Part shown: positions 9,212 through 17,044 of the stretch, one piece after another
Layout of the letters: each line of letters starts with the position of its first letter
Numbering within the stretch: position 1 is the stretch's first letter
Source: Syntrophaceae bacterium UBA1062
GTDB taxonomy: Bacteria; Desulfobacterota; Desulfomonilia; UBA1062
Assembly: GCA_002316295.1 (NCBI GenBank)
Contig: DCDF01000042.1
Coordinates: forward strand, 1 to 48,798
Length of the DNA: 48,798 nt
Reading direction: 5' to 3'
The notes under the pieces: model-generated
What the model was told of the DNA's origin: nothing
The model's input: the letters and a program-made list of their open reading frames with translations, nothing else
Databases searched by the model: none
Made by a program: the position numbers and the translations under genes

Positions 9212-10264
9212 TCAGAAGAAGTTGGACAGCTTGAACATGACGAGGAAGGGCTTGACCGGGAGCATCTCCCTGTGCCCGCCGAACACCTTGCTCTCCGTGC
9301 CGCCGAACCTGGACTTGGTGAAGTAGAGCCCCTTGAAGCTGAAGATCCGGTTGCCGTAGCGGTACAGGAGGCGGTTCATCCGTTTCTGGAGCACAGACTC
9401 GCCGGGCATGTCGCGGTCGTCCACCACCAGGGGGCACAGGCCCAGATGCAGGTTCTGCACCCCTTCCTGCTTGAACGCCTCCATAGCGTGGACCATGAGC
9501 GGGTAGAAGATGCCGGGCTTGAACCTGGTGCTGAAGCGCGAGATGTTGGGCACGTAGCCCGTGATCCGGTTGTCGTGGTACACCGGGTCGAAAAAGACGA
9601 ACCCGATGAGCTCGCCGTCCAGGAAGGCGTAGAATTTCCGCGTCTCCCCCTCGTACTCCATATCCATGGGCCGGATCAGAAACCCGATCTCGCGGTTCCT
9701 GACCCTGCGCGTCTTGAGCCATTCATCCGTGAGCTGCCTGCATCTGTCCGGGGAGCACTCCTCGGAGATGACCACGCCCTCTTTCCTGGCATGGTTGACC
9801 GATGTCCTGAGAATCTGCCTCTTTTTCCCCTTCAGGTTCCAGTCCTGGAGATCGAGCGTGATCTCGACCCCGAACTGGGTGGCATAATACTGAAATCTCC
9901 GGTGAAGAATGTCCGCGACGTCCTGGGAGATCTGCACGAAGGTGGTGTTCCTGTCGCTTTTGATGAGCTCCCGCAGCAGAACCTCACGGTCTTTCGGGTC
10001 GCACACCGGGTCGGCCAGCGTGAGCCTGCTGCCCCATTTCTGCATGAAAGCCATGAACCCCACACCCGGCACGTCGAAGTAGTGCATCCCGGGCTGAAGC
10101 GTGGAGAACGACATGCAGTGGCTCCCGTACCTGCGGAGAAAGGCGAGCCGCTCGTCCATGGTGAAGAGATCGATCCCGCCCCTGACCCTCGTCAGATACG
10201 AGTCGATGGAAACGACATTATCCGGCGCATCGTTTGCCGGCTTCATCTTGACCACGGCACTCAT
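9212..10264 (-). CDS. DUF2156 (MprF C-terminal-like) acyltransferase-fold protein
   Basis: The 350 residues resemble the C-terminal catalytic half of MprF/LysX-type phosphatidylglycerol lysyltransferases, a double-GNAT fold annotated DUF2156. Supporting segments are PGVGFMAFMQKWGSRLTLADPVC, ILRTSVNHARKEGV, the acceptor-domain strand RKFYAFLDGELIGFVFFDPVY, and GVQNLHLGLCPLV. There is no membrane flippase domain, so it is a soluble stand-alone version. The family transfers acyl or aminoacyl groups to lipids or peptides, but the substrate here is unknown. The start has GGAGGAGG 9 bases upstream. It lies 40 bp behind the HMG-CoA reductase stop, so the two are probably co-transcribed. Confidence 0.85.
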   Translation of the reverse strand: MSAVVKMKPANDAPDNVVSIDSYLTRVRGGIDLFTMDERLAFLRRYGSHCMSFSTLQPGMHYFDVPGVGFMAFMQKWGSRLTLADPVCDPKDREVLLRELIKSDRNTTFVQISQDVADILHRRFQYYATQFGVEITLDLQDWNLKGKKRQILRTSVNHARKEGVVISEECSPDRCRQLTDEWLKTRRVRNREIGFLIRPMDMEYEGETRKFYAFLDGELIGFVFFDPVYHDNRITGYVPNISRFSTRFKPGIFYPLMVHAMEAFKQEGVQNLHLGLCPLVVDDRDMPGESVLQKRMNRLLYRYGNRIFSFKGLYFTKSRFGGTESKVFGGHREMLPVKPFLVMFKLSNFF

Positions 10265-10304
10265 GTCAGCGGACCTCCTCCGGTTCTCGAAACTCTTATC
10301 TGCA

Positions 10305-11912
10305 TCAGCGGTTCTTCCCCAGGCGCTCGTGGCTCGTCACCCAGTCGAGCGAGGCGATAGCCCCTGCAAGCGAGATCTCGCCCGCTGTCGCCGCGGCGGT
10401 CACGATCTCGGCGAACTTCAGGGCCTTGCCCGGGCCGTAGCATCCGAGCAGCTCCAGACACTCCCGCTGGGTGGGGAGCCCGGTTCCGCCGCCGTAGGTG
10501 GCCACGATCAGCGACGGCAGGGTGAGAGATCCGTACAGGTCGCCTTCGGGCGTAATCTCGGTGCATACCATGCCCGAGGACGACTCGGACACGTTCGCCA
10601 CGTCCTGGCCCGTGGCGATGAATATGGCGGCCAGGGCGTTGGCAGCGTGCAGCCCGTTGCTCACAGCTCCTCCCAGGAAGGCGCCAAGCTGGCACGCCCT
10701 GCAGAGGTAGTCGAGCGTCACGGGGTCAACCCGCATGTTCTGGATCATGAACTCCCGAGGTATGCGGATCTCGCCGATCACCCTCTTGCCCCGGGTGTTG
10801 AGGTTGTTGATGAAGGACGCCTTCTTGTCGGTCGAGATATTGCCGTCCATGTAGAAGTGCTTCACCGTGCTCACCTGCGAGAGGATCCAGTTGCACGCCG
10901 TGAACGTGCACATGCTCACCATGTTCTGCCCCGCGGCATCGCCGGTGAAGTAGTTGAACCGCAAGTACACCAGCCTGCTCGCGATGTAGCGCTCGATGTC
11001 GAGGAGCTTGGCAACCTTGGAGCTCGACTCGGCGTGGCCCCGGATCTCTTCCATATGCAGATCCACCCAGTGCACGAAGTCCCTGGCCTCGCGCGCCGAG
11101 TCGAAGGCAAAGGCCGGAGACCTCTGCATGCGGTCTTCGACCACCGTGACCTTGACGCCCCCGCACATGTTCAAAAGCTTCATGCCGCGGCTGTAAGACG
11201 CTACCAGGGTACCCTCGCTCGTGCACATGGGAATGAAAAACTCGCCCTTGGCATGCTCGCCGTCGATCAGAAGCGGCCCGGCGAACCCGAGCGGCACTTG
11301 GGCCACGCCCGAGAAATTCTCGATGTTGCCTTGGGTGACCCCCGGCTCGAACGAGTACTGCCTGATATGGTGAAGAGTAGCTCCGGTGTACTCCTGCACA
11401 AAGTCCTGCCTTTTGCGGATGATGTCTTCGGTGTAGTTGTTCTGCTTGTCGTAAGGAAGCCGGTTCGAGATCGTGCGGGTCTCGATCACCGAGTCGAGCG
11501 CCTCCAGATCGATCCTTCCGAAGAGGTCTGTGAGGCAGGAGACGGCAATCCGGTGCTCGCTGTTCTTCGGCAGGGCCGGTGTGCGCACATCGAACTCCAC
11601 ATCCTTGCCCATGGAAAACGGCAGGGACATCTCGGCGCTTATCTCATCGGCCCTGATGCACCTGCCGTCGCTTTTGACAAAGACGTCGCCCAGGGGCACT
11701 TCGCATCCGTTGATTGAGAGGCCCTCGATCCCGGTGACCAGCGAGCTCTTCAGGGGGTTCTTGATGACGAACGATACTCCGTTCTCACAATTCTTCAGGC
11801 TCCCCCTGCAGTAGATCTTGTCCATGATGATAGGGGGTATGGTGATGTGGCTCCTGGTTTCCGATGTGCTGTGGACCAGCACGAGCCCAGGCTCTTTCGG
11901 GGTGTTTTTCAT
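10305..11912 (-). CDS. 3-hydroxy-3-methylglutaryl-CoA reductase, class I
   Basis: Reduces HMG-CoA to mevalonate with NADPH. The 535-residue protein carries all class I catalytic residues in their motifs: Glu233 in MCTSEGTLVAS, Lys363 in STDKKASFIN, Asp437 in TGQDVAN and His528 in VTSHERLG. GDAAGQNMVSM and YGGGTGLPTQ are the cofactor segments. Class I is the archaeal/eukaryotic type; many bacteria with this enzyme have class II. The first ~150 residues, with IPPIIMDKIYCRGSLK, form an extra domain that is not a membrane anchor. The start at 11912 is supported by AGGAAGGAG. It lies directly after a perfect 19-bp palindrome and before the DUF2156 gene. No other mevalonate-pathway gene is in the window. 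Confidence 0.94.
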   Translation of the reverse strand: MKNTPKEPGLVLVHSTSETRSHITIPPIIMDKIYCRGSLKNCENGVSFVIKNPLKSSLVTGIEGLSINGCEVPLGDVFVKSDGRCIRADEISAEMSLPFSMGKDVEFDVRTPALPKNSEHRIAVSCLTDLFGRIDLEALDSVIETRTISNRLPYDKQNNYTEDIIRKRQDFVQEYTGATLHHIRQYSFEPGVTQGNIENFSGVAQVPLGFAGPLLIDGEHAKGEFFIPMCTSEGTLVASYSRGMKLLNMCGGVKVTVVEDRMQRSPAFAFDSAREARDFVHWVDLHMEEIRGHAESSSKVAKLLDIERYIASRLVYLRFNYFTGDAAGQNMVSMCTFTACNWILSQVSTVKHFYMDGNISTDKKASFINNLNTRGKRVIGEIRIPREFMIQNMRVDPVTLDYLCRACQLGAFLGGAVSNGLHAANALAAIFIATGQDVANVSESSSGMVCTEITPEGDLYGSLTLPSLIVATYGGGTGLPTQRECLELLGCYGPGKALKFAEIVTAAATAGEISLAGAIASLDWVTSHERLGKNR

Positions 11913-11930
11913 GCTCTCCTTCCTCTCACA

Positions 11931-11949
11931 GAATCGTGCGGCACGATTC
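11931..11949. promoter_or_regulatory. perfect palindrome upstream of HMG-CoA reductase (operator candidate)
   Basis: GAATCGTGC (11931-11939), one central G, then GCACGATTC (11941-11949): an uninterrupted 9+1+9 inverted repeat. It ends 18 bp before the start codon and has no T-run, so it looks more like a dimeric repressor site than a terminator. No regulator gene adjoins it. Confidence 0.5.
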
Positions 11950-12181
11950 ATGTCATGGTGCTGTGCACTGCGCTGCTGCAACGGTCAGACAAAAACGATG
12001 AACAAGATTCATGCCAGAAAAAATCACCAGTAATTACCGCAAACCGGGAATCTAATTTTTAATAATAATAACAACATACACGATTACCGGCATATGCTCC
12101 ACCAACGGGTAAGGGTAATCCCGTTCCTTTCTTTGAGAACTATTTTTCTCCCCTTGTGAAAGTAATGGAATCCATCCTCCA

Positions 12182-12955
12182 TTATTTCATCGTCTCAGCA
12201 AGCTCGAACAGTATGCGGTTCACTTTCTCGAGACTGATCAGACCGGTGCGCGGATACTCTATGTCGAGGATGAGGTAAAAAACGTACGCGATGACGGCCG
12301 CAAGCAGGATGGTGTAGAATTGATTATGATATTCGGATGCACTTGCCCGGTAGCCTGTCAGCCCGGCGCAGGCAAGGGCGATCGCAAACAGCGTCAGGAA
12401 GATAGGCAGGGGGGGATGCGTCTGTATGGCGACTGTCCGGGTAGTCACGATATCGAACATCTCGTTGATCGGAGGTAAAAGCAGGAGACGCATGGGCCGA
12501 TATTCCGGAGCATTGCTGGCGGCCAGCACCTGAGACCAGATCTCCTTCTCCAGATCTTCCGTCCTGGCGAGCTCTTCCAGGGCGGCGCGAACATCCGTGA
12601 GCTTCTCATACAGTTCGGCACGTGATATGGCATACTTTCGGAAATTCTCTTGCAGCGGTTCCTGTGCATGCTCCGGCAGCAGATCCAGCCGGAGATATGC
12701 CGTGCCGATCGCGTTCGCCTCCTGAACGATCAGCTGGCGCCGCGCATCGAAGCGGGAATATGCACCGGAGAACGTAAAGGCGATCAGGAGACCCAGAAGT
12801 GCGAACATCGCCGCGATAATCGCTCCGGAAACATCCGGTATCGTGTCCCCTTTCCGCAGCGTGCGCCGGCCAAGATAATAACCGGCGTTGGAGAGCAGCA
12901 CCATTCCGAAGAACAGTGCCAGACACACCATCTCGGCAACCAGTGTCCGGTTCAT
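12182..12955 (-). CDS. DUF4239-type membrane protein
   Basis: A 257-residue inner-membrane protein of unknown function that I would place with the bestrophin-like DUF4239 group. Two N-terminal segments (VAEMVCLALFFGMVLLSNAG and a second around residues 45-65) are followed by the family-typical FSGAYSRFDARRQLIVQEANAIGTAYLRLDLL. Then come a long helical soluble part and two C-terminal membrane segments (about 185-205 and 215-235). The ATG at 12955 with GGGGA upstream is preferred; the frame stays open to 13186, but the extension lacks hydrophobic or family features. An AT-rich 200-bp stretch separates it from the HMG-CoA reductase, so the two need not be co-transcribed. Confidence 0.8.
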   Translation of the reverse strand: MNRTLVAEMVCLALFFGMVLLSNAGYYLGRRTLRKGDTIPDVSGAIIAAMFALLGLLIAFTFSGAYSRFDARRQLIVQEANAIGTAYLRLDLLPEHAQEPLQENFRKYAISRAELYEKLTDVRAALEELARTEDLEKEIWSQVLAASNAPEYRPMRLLLLPPINEMFDIVTTRTVAIQTHPPLPIFLTLFAIALACAGLTGYRASASEYHNQFYTILLAAVIAYVFYLILDIEYPRTGLISLEKVNRILFELAETMK

Positions 12956-13310
12956 GGATTTTCCCCGCAGCATCCGGCAGACGCTCCGCTCACTTTCACA
13001 CACAATGGAGAGGCTGTCCTCATGGAGCCCAACAATGATCTTTTCGGATGGGCGCTTCCGGCTTTGCTGTTCTAAATGACGTCTTCCACCTGTCCCAATG
13101 CTCAAGCCGTCCGTATGGTTCCAGATAAGCTTATAATAATTGCCGATATCACATCCAAAAGGAGCGGGACCGGCTGAATGCGGCATCCGGCGGGGAAAAG
13201 GGGACGCTTCTTTTTCATCGAGGAAAAAGAAGCGTCCCCCTTTTGCCTATTTCGGGATGCCGGATCGGAAAGGCCGTGCCGGCCCCTTCCCGCAGCCTTT
13301 CAGCTCCGGG
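12956..13310. other. intergenic with strong terminator
   Basis: This stretch holds the perfect 17-bp hairpin described separately (13200-13239) and no convincing gene. The minus-strand frame running into the DUF4239 gene is probably leader. Confidence 0.4.
13200..13239. terminator. 17-bp perfect stem-loop, bidirectional terminator or REP-like repeat
   Basis: A stem from 13200 to 13216 pairs without mismatch with 13223-13239 across the six-base loop ATCGAG. The arms run from GGGGACGC to a short T-run. Both strands continue into TTTT after the stem, so it can terminate the hydrolase transcript (minus) and anything from the left. Its length and symmetry also suit a dispersed REP-type element. 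Confidence 0.7.
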
Positions 13311-14261
13311 TCACGGTGCCTGAGGCCCGTCGCTCGAGCGCAGAAAGTCCTCAATGGCGCCGGCGACATGCTCGGGCTTCTTGAAGACAATGTCATGACC
13401 CGCACCCGCCACGGCATGGTACTGCGCTCGGGGTATCAGGCTCCTCGCCGCTGCTATGGCCTCCTCGGTGATCTCTCTGTCCAGCGGCCCCCATATGATC
13501 ATGACCGGGAATTCCTGTTTTCCGATCACAGTCAGGCTGTCCCGATAGTCGCCCGAGAGGGCGTTATGACGGAGCATGGACAGCAGAGACGCCCTGAAGC
13601 CCCTGTACGCGGCCTGCTCGGCGACAAGCTCGGCGTGTCGCTGCGCGTTGGGTGTGCCTTCGAACTGGCCCAGGGCGCGCCTGGTAACGGTCCCTACTCC
13701 CCGGACTCGCATCAGGATCTCCCCCAGGACCGGGACCTTGAGCACTGTCGGCGTGCGCAGGCCGTAGACGACAGGAGAGATCAGGACAAGGCTCCGGACA
13801 CGGCTCGGGAACTTCGCCGCAAAATCGGCCGCCACGCCCCCGCCGTGGGAGTAGCCCACCAGGTCGACAGGCTCCCGGACGTCCATCGCGTCCAGGAGCT
13901 CATCCAGCTGCTCCTGAAAAAGCTGCCGGTCGTAGACGGCCCTGGGCCTGTCCGAGTATCCCCGGCCGTACATATCGTAGCACAGGATCCGATATCCGTC
14001 GCTCGCAAGCCTCGGAGCGACATCGTCCCAGGTGAACATGGGTATCGTACCCCCGTGAACGAGCACCACGAGCCTCCCATCCGCCGGCCCATCGAGCGAG
14101 TAATGGGTCACGCCCCGGGAAAGCGCAGTGTACGACCCGCCCCAAACTGCCCTGACATCCTCGTCGATGTCCCGGTTCTCCGGGTCGGTTCCCAGATACG
14201 CTCCGATCAGAAGCACACACGCGGCCGCAGCGAGAATAACGGCCAGCCACTTTCTTCTCAT
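13311..14261 (-). CDS. membrane-anchored or secreted alpha/beta hydrolase
   Basis: A 316-residue alpha/beta-hydrolase-fold protein. It starts with MRRKWLAVILAAAACVLLIGAYLG, a signal anchor or uncleaved signal peptide, so the enzyme should face the periplasm. The oxyanion-hole region is VVLVHGGTIPMFTWDDV. The nucleophile elbow is GYSHGGG (serine), the acid is Asp in IIWGPLDREIT and the histidine is in AGAGHDIVF. The triad is complete; the substrate is unknown. The ATG at 14261 has AGGAGGG 6 bases upstream; an upstream in-frame start would bury the signal segment. It lies ~90 bp after the CoA-ligase stop. Confidence 0.88.
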   Translation of the reverse strand: MRRKWLAVILAAAACVLLIGAYLGTDPENRDIDEDVRAVWGGSYTALSRGVTHYSLDGPADGRLVVLVHGGTIPMFTWDDVAPRLASDGYRILCYDMYGRGYSDRPRAVYDRQLFQEQLDELLDAMDVREPVDLVGYSHGGGVAADFAAKFPSRVRSLVLISPVVYGLRTPTVLKVPVLGEILMRVRGVGTVTRRALGQFEGTPNAQRHAELVAEQAAYRGFRASLLSMLRHNALSGDYRDSLTVIGKQEFPVMIIWGPLDREITEEAIAAARSLIPRAQYHAVAGAGHDIVFKKPEHVAGAIEDFLRSSDGPQAP

Positions 14262-14353
14262 GTTCCACCCTCCTGGTGAAATATCGAAGGCATCCCATGT
14301 GCTTGCCAGCACACCCGCCCTGGTTCACAAAAAACGGCGTGCAGAGGCGACGG

Positions 14354-16018
14354 TCAGGCTGCCTTCATCTTTCGTCTGATGTCTTCCCGCAGCACGTTCT
14401 TGAGGATCTTGCCCACCGGGTTTCTCGGGATGGCATCGATGATCTCGAGGCGCTCGGGAAGTTTGTAGACCGCCACTCCCTGTTCCTTCATGAATGTGGT
14501 GACGTCTTCGAGGGTGAGTGGTTGGCCGTCACGCGGGACCGCGTACACACACACCTTCTCGCCAAGGATGGCATCCTCCATGGCCACTACGGCCACATCC
14601 TGGATCTTGGGATGCCCGAGCAGCATGTTCTCGACCTCCTGGGCGCTGATGTTGAACCCGCCTCTGATGATGATGTCCTTGGTGCGGTCGAAAAAGCCGA
14701 TGCAGTCTCCGTCCTTGATCTGGAACAGATCTCCGGTGTGGAAGAACCCGTCCTTGTCGAAGGCCTGTTGGTTGAGCTCCGGGCTTCGGAAATATCCGGG
14801 AATGACGTTCGGCCCCCGGTACAGCAGCTCGCCCACGTCGCCCTCTCTGGTGAGCTCCGCGCCGGTTGCGGGATCGACCACCTTGAGCTCGAGGAAGGCG
14901 GTGGCGTCTTTCCCCCACTTCGATCCCGGTTTGCCGAAATGCGGGAAATGGTCGACGCGCATCTCCATGTCGGGCATGTTGCTTGGACCCGAGAGGTTTG
15001 CCGGGCCTTCGTTCATGCCCCAGATGTTGCCGAACTCGATCCCCCAGCGCCTTTTCAGCTCCTGTACGGACCACAGCGACGGCGGAGCCGCGCCGATGGT
15101 GATCGCGTTGACCTTGCTCAGATCGAACTTGTCCACGAGCGGGTGCTTGAGCAGGCCGTTCACAACCGCGGGCACGAGCAGGGTGTAGTTGATCTCCTCG
15201 GAGATGAGCTGCATGATGAAGGTGGGTCCGTCGAACGGGTGGTGCAACACGAACTTGCCGCCATATCTGAGCCACTCCACGAACACGGTGCCGATGGATG
15301 CCATGTTCACCAGGGGGCCTGCGGTGATCAGGTTGTCGCCCTTGCGGATGGGCGCGGTTTCATAACAGAGCGAGACCTGGTAGAGCCAGTTGTTGTGGCT
15401 TAAGGGGCATCCTTTCGGTTCGGCCTCGGTGCCCGACGACCAGCAGAGCGTGAACACGTCATTGGGGTCGACATGGACGGAGTCCAGCCTGCCCGTGATT
15501 TCGCCCTGCGACATCTCCCGGATCTCGTCCAGGGTGATGATCCGCTCCAGCGACGGCTCAATCGACTTCAGCTGCACGCCCATGTCGGCATGCGCGAATG
15601 TGTTGAATTCTCTGACCGTGATATAGGCCTTGGCCCCGGTCTTCTTCAGAATGTATTCCAGCTCTTTCCTGCGCCACTGCATGGGCACGGGCGAGATCAG
15701 GCCGCCTGCCCTGGCGATGGCGAGATAGAGCATGGCCAGCTCCCAGCAGTTCGGCAGCTGCACGATGACGATGTCGTCCTTTTCTATGCCCCGGGCCGCC
15801 AGGCCCTCGGCAGTGGCATCGACCGCCCTCTCCAGCTGCCGGAAGGTCAGGCGCTCGGGCTTCAGGCCCAGCAGCGCCTCTTTGTTGAGCGGGTCGATCA
15901 GGCATTCCTTGTCAGGGTTTGCGGCCGCGTTTTCCCTGAAGTGATCGATGAATGTTTTGTGTCCCCAGGCCCCTTTTTCTGTCCAGTGTTTGATCATCTC
16001 CTGCGATGCCAGAATCAT
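14354..16018 (-). CDS. acyl-CoA synthetase (AMP-forming ligase)
   Basis: An ANL-superfamily enzyme that activates a carboxylate with ATP and joins it to CoA. The 554 residues include the phosphate loop as CWSSGTEAEPKG, the aromatic motif WGMNEGPANLSG (A5), the hinge region FDRTKDIIIRGGFNISAQEVE (A7/A8) and the C-terminal adenylation lysine in NPVGKILKNVLRE. The phosphate loop is slightly unusual (SSGTEAEPKG rather than TSGTTGxPKG) and is seen in aromatic or alicyclic acid ligases, but the substrate is not decided. The ATG at 16018 lies 8 bases after GGGGGG. A thiolase-fold/DUF35 pair lies upstream on the same strand, which suggests a shared CoA-thioester pathway. Confidence 0.92.
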   Translation of the reverse strand: MILASQEMIKHWTEKGAWGHKTFIDHFRENAAANPDKECLIDPLNKEALLGLKPERLTFRQLERAVDATAEGLAARGIEKDDIVIVQLPNCWELAMLYLAIARAGGLISPVPMQWRRKELEYILKKTGAKAYITVREFNTFAHADMGVQLKSIEPSLERIITLDEIREMSQGEITGRLDSVHVDPNDVFTLCWSSGTEAEPKGCPLSHNNWLYQVSLCYETAPIRKGDNLITAGPLVNMASIGTVFVEWLRYGGKFVLHHPFDGPTFIMQLISEEINYTLLVPAVVNGLLKHPLVDKFDLSKVNAITIGAAPPSLWSVQELKRRWGIEFGNIWGMNEGPANLSGPSNMPDMEMRVDHFPHFGKPGSKWGKDATAFLELKVVDPATGAELTREGDVGELLYRGPNVIPGYFRSPELNQQAFDKDGFFHTGDLFQIKDGDCIGFFDRTKDIIIRGGFNISAQEVENMLLGHPKIQDVAVVAMEDAILGEKVCVYAVPRDGQPLTLEDVTTFMKEQGVAVYKLPERLEIIDAIPRNPVGKILKNVLREDIRRKMKAA

Positions 16019-16634
16019 GCGATACACCCCCCTTTCATGAAATCTCGGTTTGAAAAGACGCCCTGTATCCGGGTTCTACCCTGAGGCCTCCGCGCGGCGA
16101 AGCCGCCCGGTTCCGAGGAACTTCGGAGCGGCACGGCTGTCCCGGCAAACAGGGGAAGCGGTTCGCCTGATGAAATCTTTCGTGAAGGGGGATAAACAAA
16201 AACGCGGGGCCTCTCTGCCTGCCGCATTCGCCATGTCCGCCCGCCTCTATCCTTCATCTCCTCCGCATATCGCCCGAGCAGACGTCAGCGGAGGATAAAG
16301 GAAAGCGCCGGCGCAGGTTCCTCCCCAAACAGCTCTTTGATTGATATAATGTCTGATGATAATACAAGCTGTCGATCAGCGACAAGTGCACGATACCACT
16401 CTCTGAAAACGAATGCCAGAAAAATCTTGAGACATCCCTCGAATGGGCCCGGCAATCAGGCAGAGGGCTCGTCCTCCTGCGGAACGAGCCGGGGTGCGTA
16501 AACCAGGAGCGGGCTCGTATGCACGGTGCTCATACGAAACCGCCCATCACGAGCTCTCATCGGCTGCGCGGCTCAGCCGTGCCCGCGCCTGGCGCCCGGG
16601 TGCGGCTCCGGACGGCAGGCGCCGGAAAGGATTG
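16019..16634. other. 616-bp intergenic region with two hairpins
   Basis: No gene is supported. Two 7-bp stem-loops share the GGGCTCGT word: 16466-16490 (GGCTCGT/ACGAGCC) and 16515-16537 (TCGTATG/CATACGA). They lie 100-170 bp past the DUF35 stop on the minus strand and could end that transcript, though neither has a T-run. A TATAAT near 16345 has no -35 partner. Confidence 0.4.
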
Positions 16635-17042
16635 TCATCCCGAGGGCGCGAACTTCGGCAGGGTGATATCGGGCGTTATGTCCTCCCACACCACGGTAAC
16701 GGGCATTTCACAATAGACCTCTCCGGGCGCGCACCCCACGATGTTGGTCAGAAGCCGGGGCCCTTCGCGGAGCTCGACCACGGCCACCACATAGGGGACC
16801 TCTTCGCGGAAGCCATCGTGATAGGCAGTGTGGTAGACTGCATAGGTGTACACCTTCCCGGCACCGGCCGACACCACCCACTCGATGTCCGTGCACAGGC
16901 AGCGCGGGCACACGAGGGAGGGAGGAAAGCGGACGTGCCCGCACGAAGCGCACTTCTGAAATTTGAGCTCGTGGTTCTTGCAGCCTTCCCAGAACTGCCG
17001 GTTGTCGCCGTTGATCCTCGGCAGCGGCTTTTCGTACGCCAT
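16635..17042 (-). CDS. DUF35 (zinc ribbon + OB-fold) partner of a thiolase-like enzyme
   Basis: 135 residues. An N-terminal rubredoxin-like zinc ribbon (CASCGHVRFPPSLVCPRC) is preceded by a helix (FWEGCKNHELKFQKC). An OB-fold follows (VYTYAVYHTAY...PYVVAVVELREGPRLLTNIVGC). DUF35 proteins bind acyl-CoA and pair with thiolase-fold enzymes. Known cases are the steroid side-chain retro-aldolase complex (Ltp2 with ChsH2's DUF35) and archaeal acetoacetyl-CoA thiolase/HMG-CoA synthase. The ATG at 17042 has GGGGAGG 8 bases upstream and lies 2 bp after the thiolase stop, so the pair is certainly one transcription unit. This context supports a stable complex. Confidence 0.92.
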   Translation of the reverse strand: MAYEKPLPRINGDNRQFWEGCKNHELKFQKCASCGHVRFPPSLVCPRCLCTDIEWVVSAGAGKVYTYAVYHTAYHDGFREEVPYVVAVVELREGPRLLTNIVGCAPGEVYCEMPVTVVWEDITPDITLPKFAPSG

Positions 17043-17044
17043 CG

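Noticed and set aside
10101..11717. A 538-codon plus-strand frame opposite the HMG-CoA reductase
   Set aside because: Antisense shadow; the minus-strand product has every catalytic motif.
16340..16350. TATAATG in the 616-bp gap as a promoter
   Set aside because: No -35 at suitable spacing and no gene downstream on that strand.
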